From NCBI RefSeq assembly GCF_001427985.1, contig NZ_LMSA01000003.1:325153-389152 (forward strand): a stretch of 64,000 bases of DNA. Reading direction: 5' to 3'. Source of the stretch: Knoellia sp. Soil729 (GTDB lineage: Bacteria > Actinomycetota > Actinomycetes > Actinomycetales > Dermatophilaceae). Numbering within the stretch: position 1 is the stretch's first letter; the number at the start of each line of letters is the position of its first letter. Below the pieces are notes generated by a model. That model was not told the origin of the DNA, did no database searches, and saw only the letters and a list, made by a program, of their open reading frames with translations. The translations under genes and the position numbers were made by a program. Of the stretch, positions 1 to 9,400 are shown one piece after another.

Positions 1-1083
1 GGTGATGCTCGCCTTGCCGTTGGGAATGGCCTCGTTGAAGGACGGAGCGACGATGACGCGGGAGTCCAGCGTCGCGGCGAGCTGGTTCTGCGGCGGCTGC
101 AGGCCGACCATCTTGCGGGAGACGTCGGCGTACTGCTTGGTGCCCTCACTGTTGAGGCTGAGCTGGATCTCGACCTGCGAGGTCTGCTGCCCCTGCGGGG
201 TGGTCTGGTAGCCGGCGCTGGCGTCGGAGATCTTGTCACCAGAGACGACGACCGGGCCCAGGATGTACTTGGCGGCGCCGTCGGCGTCACACGTGACCAT
301 CGGCTTGTTCTCGTCGTCGACGATGCCCTCGAGTGCGCCGTCCTTGCTGCAGTCCAGGGCCGTGAACTGCGCGGTGAGCTCCGGCGTGATCTGGTCGAGG
401 CTGTAGGGGTCGCCCTTGGCCTGCCCGGCGCCGGAGGTGCTCGCACTGGCGCTGGGGCTGGGGCTCGGTGACGCAGCGGCGGTGGGCGAGGTGGACGTCG
501 ATGCGGACGGGGACGGGGACGCCTCCGTGGTGAGCGCCTGCGGGATCGCGGACTTGTTGGTCGGCGACGGGCTGGCCGGATTGGCAGCAGGGACACTGGC
601 AGTCGGGGACGGGCTCGGCGACGCGGAACCGCTCGGGCCCGGGGTGGGCGAGCCGCTCGGCGTGGCCGACGGGCTCGGTTGCGGCGACCCGGCCGCGATC
701 GCGAGGACCGGGCGGAACTGCAGCTGCGACGAACGCCGGATGGCGTCCTCCTGCTGCTTGGTCGGGGTGCCGGGCATGCTGACCACGATGTTGCGGCCGC
801 CCTGGGTGGTGACCTCTGCCCCGGCGACACCACCGGCGTCCACGCGCTGGACGATGATGTCGCGCGCCTGGGTGATCTGGTCGGGCGAGACCGTCGCCCC
901 GCCCGTGACCCGCGGCGCGAGGATGAGCTGGGTGCCACCCTCGAGGTCCAGTCCGAGCTTGGGCGCATAGCTGCCGTTGCTGAACTGGTTGGCGCCGAAC
1001 AGCAGCGCGATGAGGGCGATCGCCAGCGCGGCCATGCCGGCCAGGGCACGGCGCGCAAAAGTCGCGTGACTCATCTGCGCCAT
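1..1083 (-). CDS. secD: Protein translocase subunit SecD, N-terminal part (cut by window edge)
   Basis: SecD works with SecF and YajC to pull secreted proteins through SecYEG using the proton gradient. The visible 361 residues start MAQMSHATFARRALAG, have one membrane segment near residues 13-30, and then the family signature LGLDLEGGTQLIL. The first periplasmic (P1) domain follows, with VSMPGTPTKQQEDAIRR. A long Ser/Pro/Ala-rich insert (roughly residues 115-200, many SPSPS and SAST runs) interrupts P1; such low-complexity inserts are common in actinobacterial SecD. The frame leaves the window open at base 1, so the transmembrane C-terminal half and secF are not seen. Start is ATG 1083, one base after the yajC stop; an in-frame ATG at 1074 is the alternative. 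Identity is firm. Confidence 0.93.
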   Translation of the reverse strand, partial: MAQMSHATFARRALAGMAALAIALIALLFGANQFSNGSYAPKLGLDLEGGTQLILAPRVTGGATVSPDQITQARDIIVQRVDAGGVAGAEVTTQGGRNIVVSMPGTPTKQQEDAIRRSSQLQFRPVLAIAAGSPQPSPSATPSGSPTPGPSGSASPSPSPTASVPAANPASPSPTNKSAIPQALTTEASPSPSASTSTSPTAAASPSPSPSASASTSGAGQAKGDPYSLDQITPELTAQFTALDCSKDGALEGIVDDENKPMVTCDADGAAKYILGPVVVSGDKISDASAGYQTTPQGQQTSQVEIQLSLNSEGTKQYADVSRKMVGLQPPQNQLAATLDSRVIVAPSFNEAIPNGKASIT

Positions 1084-1084
1084 G

Positions 1085-1408
1085 TCAGCTGGCCTCAGGG
1101 GTCGTGTCGGGGGTGTTGACAGACGTGCCCGGGCCGCTCTCGGTCCCGGGCTGCCGCAGTCCCACGGCGCGACGGTCGACGCGCACCTGGACGCCCGGCG
1201 CGATCTCGAGCGTCACGGCGACGTCGTCGAGCGCGAGGATCGTGCCGTAGAGACCGGAGGTCAGGACCACCTCGTCACCGACGGCGAGGGCAGCCTGGAA
1301 CTCCTGCACCTGACGGCCACGCTTGCGCTGGCTGAGGAACAGGAACGCCAGCAGGGCAAGGGGCAGGGCGAGCACAAGGAGATTGCCGACGCCGGCACCG
1401 GAATTCAT
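1085..1408 (-). CDS. yajC: Preprotein translocase subunit YajC
   Basis: 107-residue single-pass membrane protein that associates with SecDF. Residues 8-25 (LLVLALPLALLAFLFLSQ) form the membrane anchor. The family core follows: RKRGRQVQEFQAALAVGDEVVLTSGLYGTILALDD, with the Gly-rich TSGLYGTI turn. The C-terminus is a short Pro/Thr-rich tail. ATG 1408 is preceded by an AAGGA element. The stop lies one base before secD, so yajC and secD are almost certainly one transcript. Confidence 0.95.
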   Translation of the reverse strand: MNSGAGVGNLLVLALPLALLAFLFLSQRKRGRQVQEFQAALAVGDEVVLTSGLYGTILALDDVAVTLEIAPGVQVRVDRRAVGLRQPGTESGPGTSVNTPDTTPEAS

Positions 1409-1463
1409 GAAGAGTCCTTCGAGTCTGGATCAGAGCGCCCGCCACACTGCTGGGCACGTCAAT

Positions 1464-1483
1464 GGCCCGGGCAACGCCGGGCC
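1464..1483 (-). terminator. Hairpin downstream of ruvB
   Basis: GGCCCGG (1464-1470) and CCGGGCC (1477-1483) form a perfect 7-bp GC stem around a 6-nt loop in the 177-base gap between ruvB and yajC. There is no T-run, as is common in GC-rich actinobacteria. It could end the ruv transcript before yajC-secD; that role is inferred. The rest of the gap shows nothing else I can name. Confidence 0.4.
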
Positions 1484-1585
1484 GGGCCAGCATAGGTGAC
1501 GGGTTCACCCTCGACCAACGCGCGACACCCGGGAGTCGTGCCCGGGCAGGTCTCGTCTCAGTCACGTTCTCGCGTGCGTCCCCGA

Positions 1586-2791
1586 TCAGCCGCCGAGCCG
1601 GCCCGGGCCCTCGTGAAGCGGAAGCGGGTCCTGGGTCGCGAGGTCCCGCGGTGGTGGCAGCCCGAGGTGGGACCATGCCTTGGCCGAGGCAGCCCGGCCG
1701 CGTGGGGTGCGGACCATGAAGCCCTCACGCACGAGGTAGGGCTCGGCCACGGTCTCCACCGTGTCGCTCTCCTCCCCCACCGCGATGGCCAGGGTTGACA
1801 GCCCGACGGGACCGCCGCCGAAGCGCCGGCAGAGGGCGTCGAGCACCGCCCGGTCCAACCGGTCCAGGCCGGCGTCGTCGACGTCGAAGAGCCGCAACGC
1901 CTGGTGCGCCGCCTCGAGGTCGACGTGCCCGGATCCGTGGACCTGCGCCCAGTCGCGCACCCGGCGCAGCAACCTGTTGGCGATGCGGGGTGTGCCTCGC
2001 GACCGTCCGGCGATCTCGGAGATGCCGGCCTCCTCGGTATCCACGCCGAGCAGCCCGGCGGAGCGCCGAAGGATGGTCGTCAGGTCGTGGGCGTCGTAGT
2101 AGTCGAGGTGTCCGGTGAACCCGAACCGGTCGCGCAGCGGTGCGGGCAGCAAACCCGAGCGCGTCGTTGCGCCCACGACGGTGAACGGCGACAGCTCCAA
2201 CGGGATGGCCGTCGCGCCGGGGCCCTTGCCGACGATGACATCGACCCGGAAGTCCTCCATGGCGAGGTAGAGCATCTCCTCGGCAGCGCGCGACATGCGG
2301 TGGATCTCGTCGAGGAAGAGCACCTCGCCCTCGTCGAGGGAGGACAGCACGGCGGCGAGGTCGCCGGCGTGCTGGATCGCCGGGCCGGAGGTGATGCGGA
2401 TCGGACGCTCGAGCTCGGCCGCGACGATGAGCGCCAGCGTCGTCTTGCCCAGCCCGGGAGGACCGGAAAGCAGGATGTGGTCGGGCACGCTGCCGCGTCG
2501 TCGCGCCGCCTCGAGCACGAGGCCCAGCTGGTCACGCACCCGCGCCTGGCCCGGAAACTCGGCCAGCCGCTTGGGGCGCAGGGCTGCTTCGACGACCCGC
2601 TCGTCGTCGCTGTCGGCTCCCGCGTCGACGATGCGTGCCGTCGCGTCGAGCGACCCGTCTGAGTAGCGCTCGCCCCGACGGCCGTCGCGGTGCACGTCCT
2701 GACCGTCGGCCTCGCTCGCCTCGACGATGTCGGACCGAAAGCCCTTCGCGCTCCCGCCCGGGTCACCGGCGCTCGTGTCTGTCGGCTTCAT
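1586..2791 (-). CDS. ruvB: Holliday junction branch-migration ATPase RuvB
   Basis: AAA+ motor that drives branch migration of Holliday junctions with RuvA. Walker A is GPPGLGKTT, Walker B LFLDEIHR, sensor 1 [11 protein letters not shown], and the arginine-finger region [10 protein letters not shown]-terminal winged-helix DNA-binding domain follows ([48 protein letters not shown]). I chose ATG 2791 (401 aa), 11 bases after the ruvA stop. Longer frames run into ruvA. About 45 residues before the conserved [13 protein letters not shown] are unconserved, so a start further in is possible. Part of the ruvC-ruvA-ruvB operon. Confidence 0.95.
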   Translation of the reverse strand: MKPTDTSAGDPGGSAKGFRSDIVEASEADGQDVHRDGRRGERYSDGSLDATARIVDAGADSDDERVVEAALRPKRLAEFPGQARVRDQLGLVLEAARRRGSVPDHILLSGPPGLGKTTLALIVAAELERPIRITSGPAIQHAGDLAAVLSSLDEGEVLFLDEIHRMSRAAEEMLYLAMEDFRVDVIVGKGPGATAIPLELSPFTVVGATTRSGLLPAPLRDRFGFTGHLDYYDAHDLTTILRRSAGLLGVDTEEAGISEIAGRSRGTPRIANRLLRRVRDWAQVHGSGHVDLEAAHQALRLFDVDDAGLDRLDRAVLDALCRRFGGGPVGLSTLAIAVGEESDTVETVAEPYLVREGFMVRTPRGRAASAKAWSHLGLPPPRDLATQDPLPLHEGPGRLGG

Positions 2792-2802
2792 CGGCAGCGA
2801 CG

Positions 2803-3408
2803 TCACCGGCCCAGCTCGCGCAGGGCCATCCGCAACAGTGCTGCCACCGAGGCCTCCGGGTCGGCAGCCCCCGACACCGAGGTCACGGCGTCGGTCGCCT
2901 GCTTGGCCGACCATCCCAGCCCCACGAGCGCCTCTGCCACCTGGTCGCGCTTGGCGTCACCGAGGGACGCGGCCGACGGGGTGACGTCGGCACCCGGCGA
3001 GCCGGACGGCATACCCACCTTGTCCTTGAGCTCGAGGACAAGACGCTCCGCGCTCTTCTTGCCCACCCCCGGAATCTTGGTGAGCGTCGCGAGGTCGCCG
3101 GCGCGCAGCGCCGCGCTGACCTCGTCGGGCGTGAGCACGGACAGCATGGCCAGCGCCAGGCGCGGACCCACCCCCGACACCGTCTGCACCGTCTCGAACA
3201 TGTCGCGCTCCGAGTCCGAGCCGAAGCCGAAGAGGGTCAACGAGTCCTCGCGCACCACGAGCGTCGTCGAGACGGTGACGTCCTGACCCGTCCGCAGCTC
3301 ACCCGCCGTGCGCGGGGTCGTGTGGACGAGCATCCCCACGCCACCGACGGCGACGACGACCCGGTCGAGGCCGACTTGCGCGACAGTGCCGGACAACGAG
3401 GCGATCAT
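2803..3408 (-). CDS. ruvA: Holliday junction DNA helicase subunit RuvA
   Basis: 201-residue subunit that binds the Holliday junction as a tetramer and recruits RuvB. The OB-fold N-terminus is [31 protein letters not shown]. Two helix-hairpin-helix segments follow ([17 protein letters not shown] and [19 protein letters not shown]). The C-terminal RuvB-contact domain ends [19 protein letters not shown]. Length is normal. The start ATG overlaps the ruvC stop as ATGA, which indicates translational coupling. Confidence 0.96.
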   Translation of the reverse strand: MIASLSGTVAQVGLDRVVVAVGGVGMLVHTTPRTAGELRTGQDVTVSTTLVVREDSLTLFGFGSDSERDMFETVQTVSGVGPRLALAMLSVLTPDEVSAALRAGDLATLTKIPGVGKKSAERLVLELKDKVGMPSGSPGADVTPSAASLGDAKRDQVAEALVGLGWSAKQATDAVTSVSGAADPEASVAALLRMALRELGR

Positions 3409-3917
3409 CGGGTTCCTGCCTTGGCGAGGGCCTCGAGGCGGGCGGTCGCGGCGCCGCGCCAGAGGTGGCAGATCGCCAGCGCGAGTGCGTCGGCCGCATC
3501 GGCCGGCTTGGGCGGCGAGCTGAGCTTGAGGATCCGCGTGACCATGGCCGTCACCTGGGGCTTGTCGGCACGACCGCTGCCGGTCACCGACGCCTTGACC
3601 TCGGTGGGCGTGTGGAACACGACGGGTATGCCGCGCTTGCCCGCCGTGAGCAGGGCGATCGCCGTGGCGTGTGCGGTGTTCATGACCTGGGTGACGTTGG
3701 TGTCGGCGAAGACCCGCTCCACCGCCATGACGTCCGGGGTGAACCGGTCCAGCCAGCCGTCGAGCTCACGCTCGAGGAAGATCAGGCGCTGCGAGGGCTC
3801 GGCGTCCGAGGGGGTGCGCACCACGCCGACGGCGACCATCGTCGCCCGGCCCGCGCGGCCATCGACCACGCCGAGACCGCACCGGGTGAGCCCGGGGTCC
3901 ATGCCGAGAACGCGCAC
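3405..3917 (-). CDS. ruvC: Crossover junction endodeoxyribonuclease RuvC
   Basis: Resolvase that cuts Holliday junctions. The catalytic acidic residues sit in [15 protein letters not shown] (first Asp), [14 protein letters not shown] (Glu) and [16 protein letters not shown] (C-terminal Asp pair). I chose GTG 3917 (170 aa) rather than the longer open frame because a GGAAGG element lies 8 bases upstream and VRVLGMDPG is the usual N-terminus. It is the first gene of ruvCAB, about 85 bases downstream of yebC. Confidence 0.95.
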   Translation of the reverse strand: MRVLGMDPGLTRCGLGVVDGRAGRATMVAVGVVRTPSDAEPSQRLIFLERELDGWLDRFTPDVMAVERVFADTNVTQVMNTAHATAIALLTAGKRGIPVVFHTPTEVKASVTGSGRADKPQVTAMVTRILKLSSPPKPADAADALALAICHLWRGAATARLEALAKAGTR

Positions 3918-4002
3918 GCGCGCCGCCTTCCGTGAGATCCGAACACGTGTTCGGTGCCACGCTACACAGCGTGTCGGAGGGCGACGCGCAGCAACACGCG
4001 GG

Positions 4003-4773
4003 TCAGTCGTCGCCGTCGAGCTGGGCGAGGACGTCGTCGGGGATGTCACCGTTGGCGAACACGTCCTGCACGTCGTCGGAGTCCTCGAGGGCGTCGATGA
4101 CGCGGATCATCTTCTTCGCCCCGTCGAGGTCGAGCTCGATCTGCAGGTTGGGGACCCACGACGCCTCGGCCGAGTCGTAGTCGATGCCGGCGTCCTGGAC
4201 GGCCTTGCGCACGGCCACGAAGTCGCTCGCCTCGGAGACGACCTCGTAGGCCTCACCCAGGTCGTTGACCTCATCGGCGCCGGCCTCGAGCACGACCTCC
4301 AGGATGCTGTCCTCGGTCAGCTCCTTGCCGCCCTGCTCCTTCGGGACGACGACGACGCCCTTGCGGTCGAAGACGTACGCGACCGAGCCGGGGTCGCCGA
4401 GCTGACCACCGTTGCGGGTCAGCGCGGTGCGGACCTCGGCGGCGGCACGGTTGCGGTTGTCGGTGAGGCACTCGATGAGGATCGCGACACCGCCGGGCGC
4501 GTAGCCCTCGTAGGTGATCGTCTCCCAGTCGGAGCCACCCGCCGTCGCCCCGGAGCCACGCTTGACCGCGTTGTCGATGTTGTTGTTGGGCACCGAGCTC
4601 TTCTTGGCCTTCTGGACCGCGTCGTAGAGCGTCGGGTTGCCGGTGATGTCGCCACCACCCGTGCGCGCCGCCACCTCGATGTTCTTGATCAGCTTGGCGA
4701 AGAGCTTGCTGCGCTTGGCGTCGACGACGGCCTTCTTGTGCTTCGTCGTCGCCCATTTGGAGTGGCCGGACAA
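4003..4773 (-). CDS. yebC: YebC/PmpR family protein
   Basis: 256-residue member of the YebC/TACO1 family (annotated as a transcriptional regulator; some members act on translation of proline stretches). Signature [36 protein letters not shown], then [13 protein letters not shown] and [14 protein letters not shown]. The start is TTG 4773. It is the only codon that gives the canonical N-terminus, and GAGGAG lies 6 bases upstream. Longer in-frame frames run into pdxT. Sits between pdxT and ruvC, the usual actinobacterial order. Confidence 0.95.
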   Translation of the reverse strand: MSGHSKWATTKHKKAVVDAKRSKLFAKLIKNIEVAARTGGGDITGNPTLYDAVQKAKKSSVPNNNIDNAVKRGSGATAGGSDWETITYEGYAPGGVAILIECLTDNRNRAAAEVRTALTRNGGQLGDPGSVAYVFDRKGVVVVPKEQGGKELTEDSILEVVLEAGADEVNDLGEAYEVVSEASDFVAVRKAVQDAGIDYDSAEASWVPNLQIELDLDGAKKMIRVIDALEDSDDVQDVFANGDIPDDVLAQLDGDD

Positions 4774-4814
4774 GGTGTCTCCTCGTGCTGTCGAACGTGC
4801 GGGACTCGCGGACG

Positions 4815-4820
4815 ATCCTA
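4815..4820 (-). promoter_or_regulatory. Probable -10 box for yebC-ruvCAB
   Basis: TAGGAT read on the minus strand, about 41 bases before the TTG start. It would give a short leader containing the GAGGAG ribosome site. It matches the TANNNT form seen at many other genes here. No clear -35 box. Confidence 0.35.
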
Positions 4821-4876
4821 AGCCGTATGCCGTGTGGTCCCGTTCTCGGCAATGGGTCGTGGCGTTGGGCGACGGG

Positions 4877-5479
4877 TCAGGCCCGGCGCACGATGTCGGC
4901 GAAGAAGGCGTGGATCCGGTGGTCGCCGGTGACCTCGGGGTGGAAGCTCGTCGCGAGGACGTTGCCCTGCCGGACGGCCACCGGGTGCTGCCCTCCCCCG
5001 ACGTCGACCGACGCGAGCACCTGGACGTCGTCGCCGACATCCTCGACCCAGGGCGCCCTGATGAAGACGGCGCGCACCGGCTCGGGACCGAGCTCACGGA
5101 TGCGCAGGTCCTCCTCGAAGGAGTCGACCTGGCGCCCGAACGCGTTGCGGCGCACCGTGATGTCCAGACCACCGAGGGTCTGCTGCTCCCGGTGCCCATC
5201 GAGGATCCGGTCGGCCAGCATGATCATCCCTGCGCACGACCCGTAGGCGGGCAGCCCGTCGCGCAGCCGCTCGACGAGGGGGTCGAAGAGGTCGAAGATC
5301 CGCACGAGCTTGTCCATCGTCGTCGACTCGCCCCCGGGGATGACGAGGCCGTCGACCGCCGCGAGCTCCCCCGGGCGACGGACGGCGACGGCACGGGCGC
5401 CGGCGAGCTCGAGGGCGTGCACGTGCTCGCGCACGTCGCCCTGGACGGCGAGGACTCCGATGGTGGGCTGGGCGGTCAC
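4877..5479 (-). CDS. pdxT: Pyridoxal 5'-phosphate synthase glutaminase subunit PdxT
   Basis: Class I glutaminase that hydrolyses glutamine and passes ammonia to PdxS for vitamin B6 synthesis. The triad is visible: Cys82 in YGSCAGMIM, and His180 and Glu182 in [10 protein letters not shown]. The PGGESTTM loop that forms the oxyanion hole is at 48-55. Normal length at 200 aa. Start GTG 5479 lies 7 bases after a TACGAT box, so the mRNA is probably leaderless. Its partner pdxS is about 9 kb away (14499-15419) instead of adjacent. Confidence 0.96.
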   Translation of the reverse strand: MTAQPTIGVLAVQGDVREHVHALELAGARAVAVRRPGELAAVDGLVIPGGESTTMDKLVRIFDLFDPLVERLRDGLPAYGSCAGMIMLADRILDGHREQQTLGGLDITVRRNAFGRQVDSFEEDLRIRELGPEPVRAVFIRAPWVEDVGDDVQVLASVDVGGGQHPVAVRQGNVLATSFHPEVTGDHRIHAFFADIVRRA

Positions 5480-5486
5480 GCCCGGA

Positions 5487-5492
5487 ATCGTA
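5487..5492 (-). promoter_or_regulatory. Leaderless-type -10 box of pdxT
   Basis: TACGAT on the minus strand ends 7 bases before GTG 5479. This spacing puts the transcription start at or next to the start codon. Confidence 0.5.
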
Positions 5493-5528
5493 CGTCCGGT
5501 CCGCCACCGCCCGCCCCGGTGCCCGCCC

Positions 5529-5534
5529 TAGGGT
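5529..5534 (+). promoter_or_regulatory. Leaderless-type -10 box of the small acidic protein
   Basis: TAGGGT followed by 6 bases and then ATG 5541. Same layout as at other genes in this window. Confidence 0.45.
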
Positions 5535-5540
5535 GGACGC

Positions 5541-5789
5541 ATGATGACACCGCACCCCGGAGACGACACGTCAGCAGACGCCCGCGAGGCCAAGGTCGAG
5601 TCCCTGCAGGCGGTGGTGGACCGCGTCGTCTCGTGGCAGGAGGGCGCCACCGAGGGCACCGTGCGCGAGGAGCTCGACAAGGCGCTGCACGAGGCCGGCC
5701 TCGACCTCGACGAGCCCACGCGCGAGCGGATCGCCGAGCACGTTCACGAGGGCGGCGAGCACATCGACGTCCGCAGCTTCCTCTCCTAG
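5541..5789 (+). CDS. Small acidic protein of unknown function
   Basis: 82-residue soluble protein rich in Glu, Asp and Ala, with no signal peptide, Cys or membrane segment. The sequence AREAKVESLQAVVDRVVSWQEGATEGTVREELDKALHEAGLDLDEPTRERIAEHVHEG predicts mostly amphipathic helices. I do not recognise a family. A TAGGGT box ends 6 bases before ATG 5541 (an ATG at 5544 follows at once), which supports expression as a leaderless mRNA. Divergent from pdxT. Confidence 0.7.
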   Translation: MMTPHPGDDTSADAREAKVESLQAVVDRVVSWQEGATEGTVREELDKALHEAGLDLDEPTRERIAEHVHEGGEHIDVRSFLS

Positions 5790-5822
5790 GAGCCGACGAC
5801 CACGGGCGACGGTGTGGGCGCC

Positions 5823-5828
5823 TACCGT
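5823..5828 (+). promoter_or_regulatory. Leaderless-type -10 box of the GNAT gene
   Basis: TACCGT, then 6 bases, then GTG 5835. Confidence 0.45.
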
Positions 5829-5834
5829 TTCCCC

Positions 5835-6395
5835 GTGCCCATCACCATTCGCCCCCGGCGACCCGAGGACCTGCCCGCCCTCGTCGGCCTGCTCGGCGCG
5901 CAGCAGCCCGAGACGTCCTACCCCCAGCGGTGGCCGCTCCCCTACCCGGCCGAGGAGTTTCTCGTCCGCCCCGGCGAGCTCGCGGCCTGGGTCGCCATCG
6001 AGGGCCACGACGGCGAGGATGGCGAGGACGAGCAGGACCGTCAGGTCGCCGGCCACGTCTCCGTCACCGACCTCACCGCTGGTCGGATGGCGTCCGAGTG
6101 GGTCGAGGCGACCGGACTGCCCGTTCAGGGCCTGGCCGAGGTGTCCGTGCTCTTCGTGGCACGGGCACGCCACGGGCGCGGGATCGGTGGTCTCCTGCTG
6201 GACACGGCTCTGGCCGAGATCCGGCGCCGCGACCTGACCCCGATGCTCGACGTGGTCGGCGACGACACCGACGCCGGCCGTTTCTACCGCCGCAGAGGCT
6301 GGCGGACCGTGGGGACGGCTCGGCCACCGTGGCTGCCCGACCACCGTCCGGACCTGGCCTTCATGCTTCTGGAGTCTGAGGCACTCGACCGCTGA
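5835..6395 (+). CDS. GNAT family N-acetyltransferase
   Basis: 186-residue acyl-CoA transferase of unknown substrate. Motif A, which binds CoA pyrophosphate, is VSVLFVARARHGRGIGGLLLDTAL (R-x-x-G-x-G/A form), and the C-terminal FYRRRGWRTVG is the usual last strand-helix. An acidic patch (HDGEDGEDEQD) sits in the loop before it. I chose GTG 5835 (N-terminus VPITIRPRRPEDLP) because a TACCGT box ends 6 bases before it. A start at 5814 would add seven residues. Confidence 0.85.
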   Translation: MPITIRPRRPEDLPALVGLLGAQQPETSYPQRWPLPYPAEEFLVRPGELAAWVAIEGHDGEDGEDEQDRQVAGHVSVTDLTAGRMASEWVEATGLPVQGLAEVSVLFVARARHGRGIGGLLLDTALAEIRRRDLTPMLDVVGDDTDAGRFYRRRGWRTVGTARPPWLPDHRPDLAFMLLESEALDR

Positions 6396-6476
6396 GTGCG
6401 GGCGGAGGACGCCGGAGATGGTCGGCGGCTCCATGCCGCCGACCATCCCCGGGCCTACCTCAGGTGCCTGACCCGC

Positions 6477-9400
6477 TCACCAGACCCACACGTCGTCGAA
6501 CCACATCGTCGTGCTGGCCGGCAGGGTCGCTGGTGCCTTGACCGTGAGCACCATGCGAGAGGCTCCGGCAGGTGCGGCCAGGGTCCCGGTGATCTTGCTC
6601 ACGGACCCGTCGATCTTGCTGACCGAGGTACCGATCTTGCTCACCGCGGAGTCGATCTTGCTGACGACCAGGTCGACCGAGGCGATCTTGCTGACCACCT
6701 TGCCCGAGCTGTCGAGGAACGTCGCCGTGATCGACGGTGTCGCGCCGGCTGCGGACATCGCCAGCGAGTAGGTGGAGCCCGCCGTCACACCCAGGGGAGT
6801 GCTTGCCCAGCTGCCGCCCGTGAGCCCACCAGTGGTGCCGACCGCCGAGGTGCCGTCGGTCGCGTGCGCCCCAGAGGTGTCGTACGGTGCCGTTCCGCTG
6901 GACGACCAGCCGTCGGGTGCCGTCCCACTGGTCGTGGTCTCGTAGGACCCGTTGGTCACGAGGTTGCCCCTGATCTTCACCGCCCTGCTGAGCTCGTTGT
7001 CGGTCTCGCTGGACTCCTTGACGGCGTTGCTCGGGTCGACGACGGCCTTGAGCACACGGTCACCCTGGACCCGCTTGGTGTCCCACACCTTCGTCACCGT
7101 GACACTCCCGCCTGCGGCGACGTCGACCGGGGCAGTTGTCCCGAGCGAGGTGGCGCCGTCGAACAGCTCCACCACGACTCCGCTGGCGGCGGCACTGCCG
7201 GGGTTGGCCACGGCCACCGAGACAGTCGTCTGCTTCCGCTCCGGCTGGGACGCCGTGAGATCGGTTGGCCGCAGGTTCGCCACGGCGTCCGGGCGACCGT
7301 CACCCTGCGGGTTGACCGTGAAGTAGAACACCTGACCGGCTTCGAGCAGCTTCGGCGCCGAGGTGTTGGCTGCCGTCTGCGGAACCCCGCGGGCCGCGAG
7401 CGCGGCGTTGCGGGCGGCATATTCGGAGTGCAGGTAGTCACCCTTGCGGAACAGCTCGCCCGCCTGGGTCCGCCACTGCTTCATCCGGGAGAAGTCCGAG
7501 CTCCACGCTGCCGACGGAGTGGTGCGGCCCGCGGCGGACTCGTCGGTCAGCCGGGTGCGCAGCGCGTCCTGCGCCCCGATGAGGTACTCGGCGGTGTGCC
7601 CGCGCTGCAGCTGGTCCTGGTCCTCGACCTCGTAGGGGCGGTAGGACATGGCGTACGTCGTCGGCGCTGCGGAGACGTCGTACATCCAACCGAGTCCCTG
7701 CCAGTAGCACTCCCACTGGCCTTCCTTGGCGTCACCCTTCGGGCACCGGTCGACGCCGTACGAACCGTCGTGCGGGTGGCTGAGGCCGAGGTTGTGCGCG
7801 GCCTCGTGCTCGATGGTGTAGCTGAAGCCGCCGCCACTGTCCTGCGTCGGCAGCGAGGTGTCGGTCATCGAGCGCTTCGACCCGGGGGCGTCGCCGGGCT
7901 GCACACCCGGGTAGTGCGACGAACTCGACTTGAAGCGGTCGTTGACGTTGTTCATGACGCCCCACGCCTCACCGTCCGCCGTACCCACGGCGATGCCGCC
8001 GACGATCGCGGGCAGGGCCCAGGTGAACGCCTTCTCGAAGACGACGTTGATGGCCGGGATGGTGTTGACTCCCTCGACATGGTCGGCGATGCCGTCCGGG
8101 TGGGCGTCGATGAAGTCGCGGAAGGACTCGTGCGAGACCGCTCCGTCATAGCCGGGGCCGATGCCCGACCCTGTCGCCTTGGCCTTCTCGAGGGCCTCCT
8201 GCACGGCCGTGAGGTCGACGGTCTTGTCGCCATAGGTCGCGTGCTCATGGGTCCCGTCGTGCAGCGGCTCCGGGACCTGCGTCGCCCCGTCCTTGGTCTG
8301 GACGTGGTGCGCGGGGGCCGGCAGGTCCTCGTACTTGGGAGAGGTGTCCAGGGTCTCACCGGTGGGCTGGTTGTTCGTCGGGTCGTAGAGGGGAATCGAC
8401 TCGTCCTTGCGTCCCACCCAGCGTGCGTACGGCGTCGCCGAGGAGAGCCAGCGCAGGGTGTCGTCCTGCTGCCTGCCGCCCGAGACGTCCCCGATCTTGT
8501 AGAGCTTGTCCATGTTCGTCCACCAGGTGCCGTAGTACGGCGCATTGGTGAGCTGGCCGTTGACCCACTGGGGGCGCGAGTAGAAGTCGGTCCAGTTGGA
8601 CACCGCGAGCCAGTAGGTGTCGCCGCGCGGGATGGGCCGGTAGAGGAACCCCGCGGTCGAGCGGAAGAACAGTCCGTACGCCACGTCCCTGGCCAGGCGG
8701 GGCATCAGCCGGCAGGGGGTGCTGTTGTTGTAGGGCAGGTCCATGCCCGCGATCGGCGTGCCGTCGGTGGCACAGCTGTCGCCCTGCTGTCGCCACAGCG
8801 GGTCGGAGGCGTACTGCCACACAGGTGGGTCGCCGTGCGGGTAGTCGCTGGACATGCCCAGGCCCTTGCCTGCCCAGGTCGCGGCCTCGTAGTCGTTGGG
8901 CGCCGCGCCGAGGTCGACGAAGTGGAAGCGGTAGCGACCTCCCCAGGTACGGGCGTAGTCGACGCCGTCCCAGTCACCGGTGTCCGGGTCGGTGATCCGC
9001 CACGAGCCACCGTCCTTGACGGACTTGGGGATGATCGCACCGTCGACGACCTTGTCGGTCCCGTAGGTGTGGTACGCGTTGGGCCGGAAGAAGTCCTTGG
9101 CGTAGGCCGGGGTGAAGGTGTCGAGGAACAGGTACGACGACCCCTGGTTCGGGCCCTGGGGCATCCGGTCGAGGTTGAGGCCGTTCTTGTCGTAGTAGGG
9201 GTCGTGGTACGCGCCCTGGTCGGGGTTGACGACCGAGGGGCTCGAACAGGCACCCGTCTCGAGGTTGGTGAAAGCGCAGGCCCACTTCGCGTCGTGACGG
9301 GAGCTGAAGATCCAGTCCTCCACCGCGTAGGCGTCGACGAGGTCGGTCTTCGTCGGGTCGGTGACCTTGTATGCCGGGTCGCCGCCCTTCGCGAGGAGAC

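Noticed and set aside
2635-4821. A long plus-strand open frame opposite ruvA, ruvC and yebC.
   Set aside because: It is antisense to three well-conserved genes, has Arg/Gly/Asp-biased composition from high GC, and no ribosome site or family motif.
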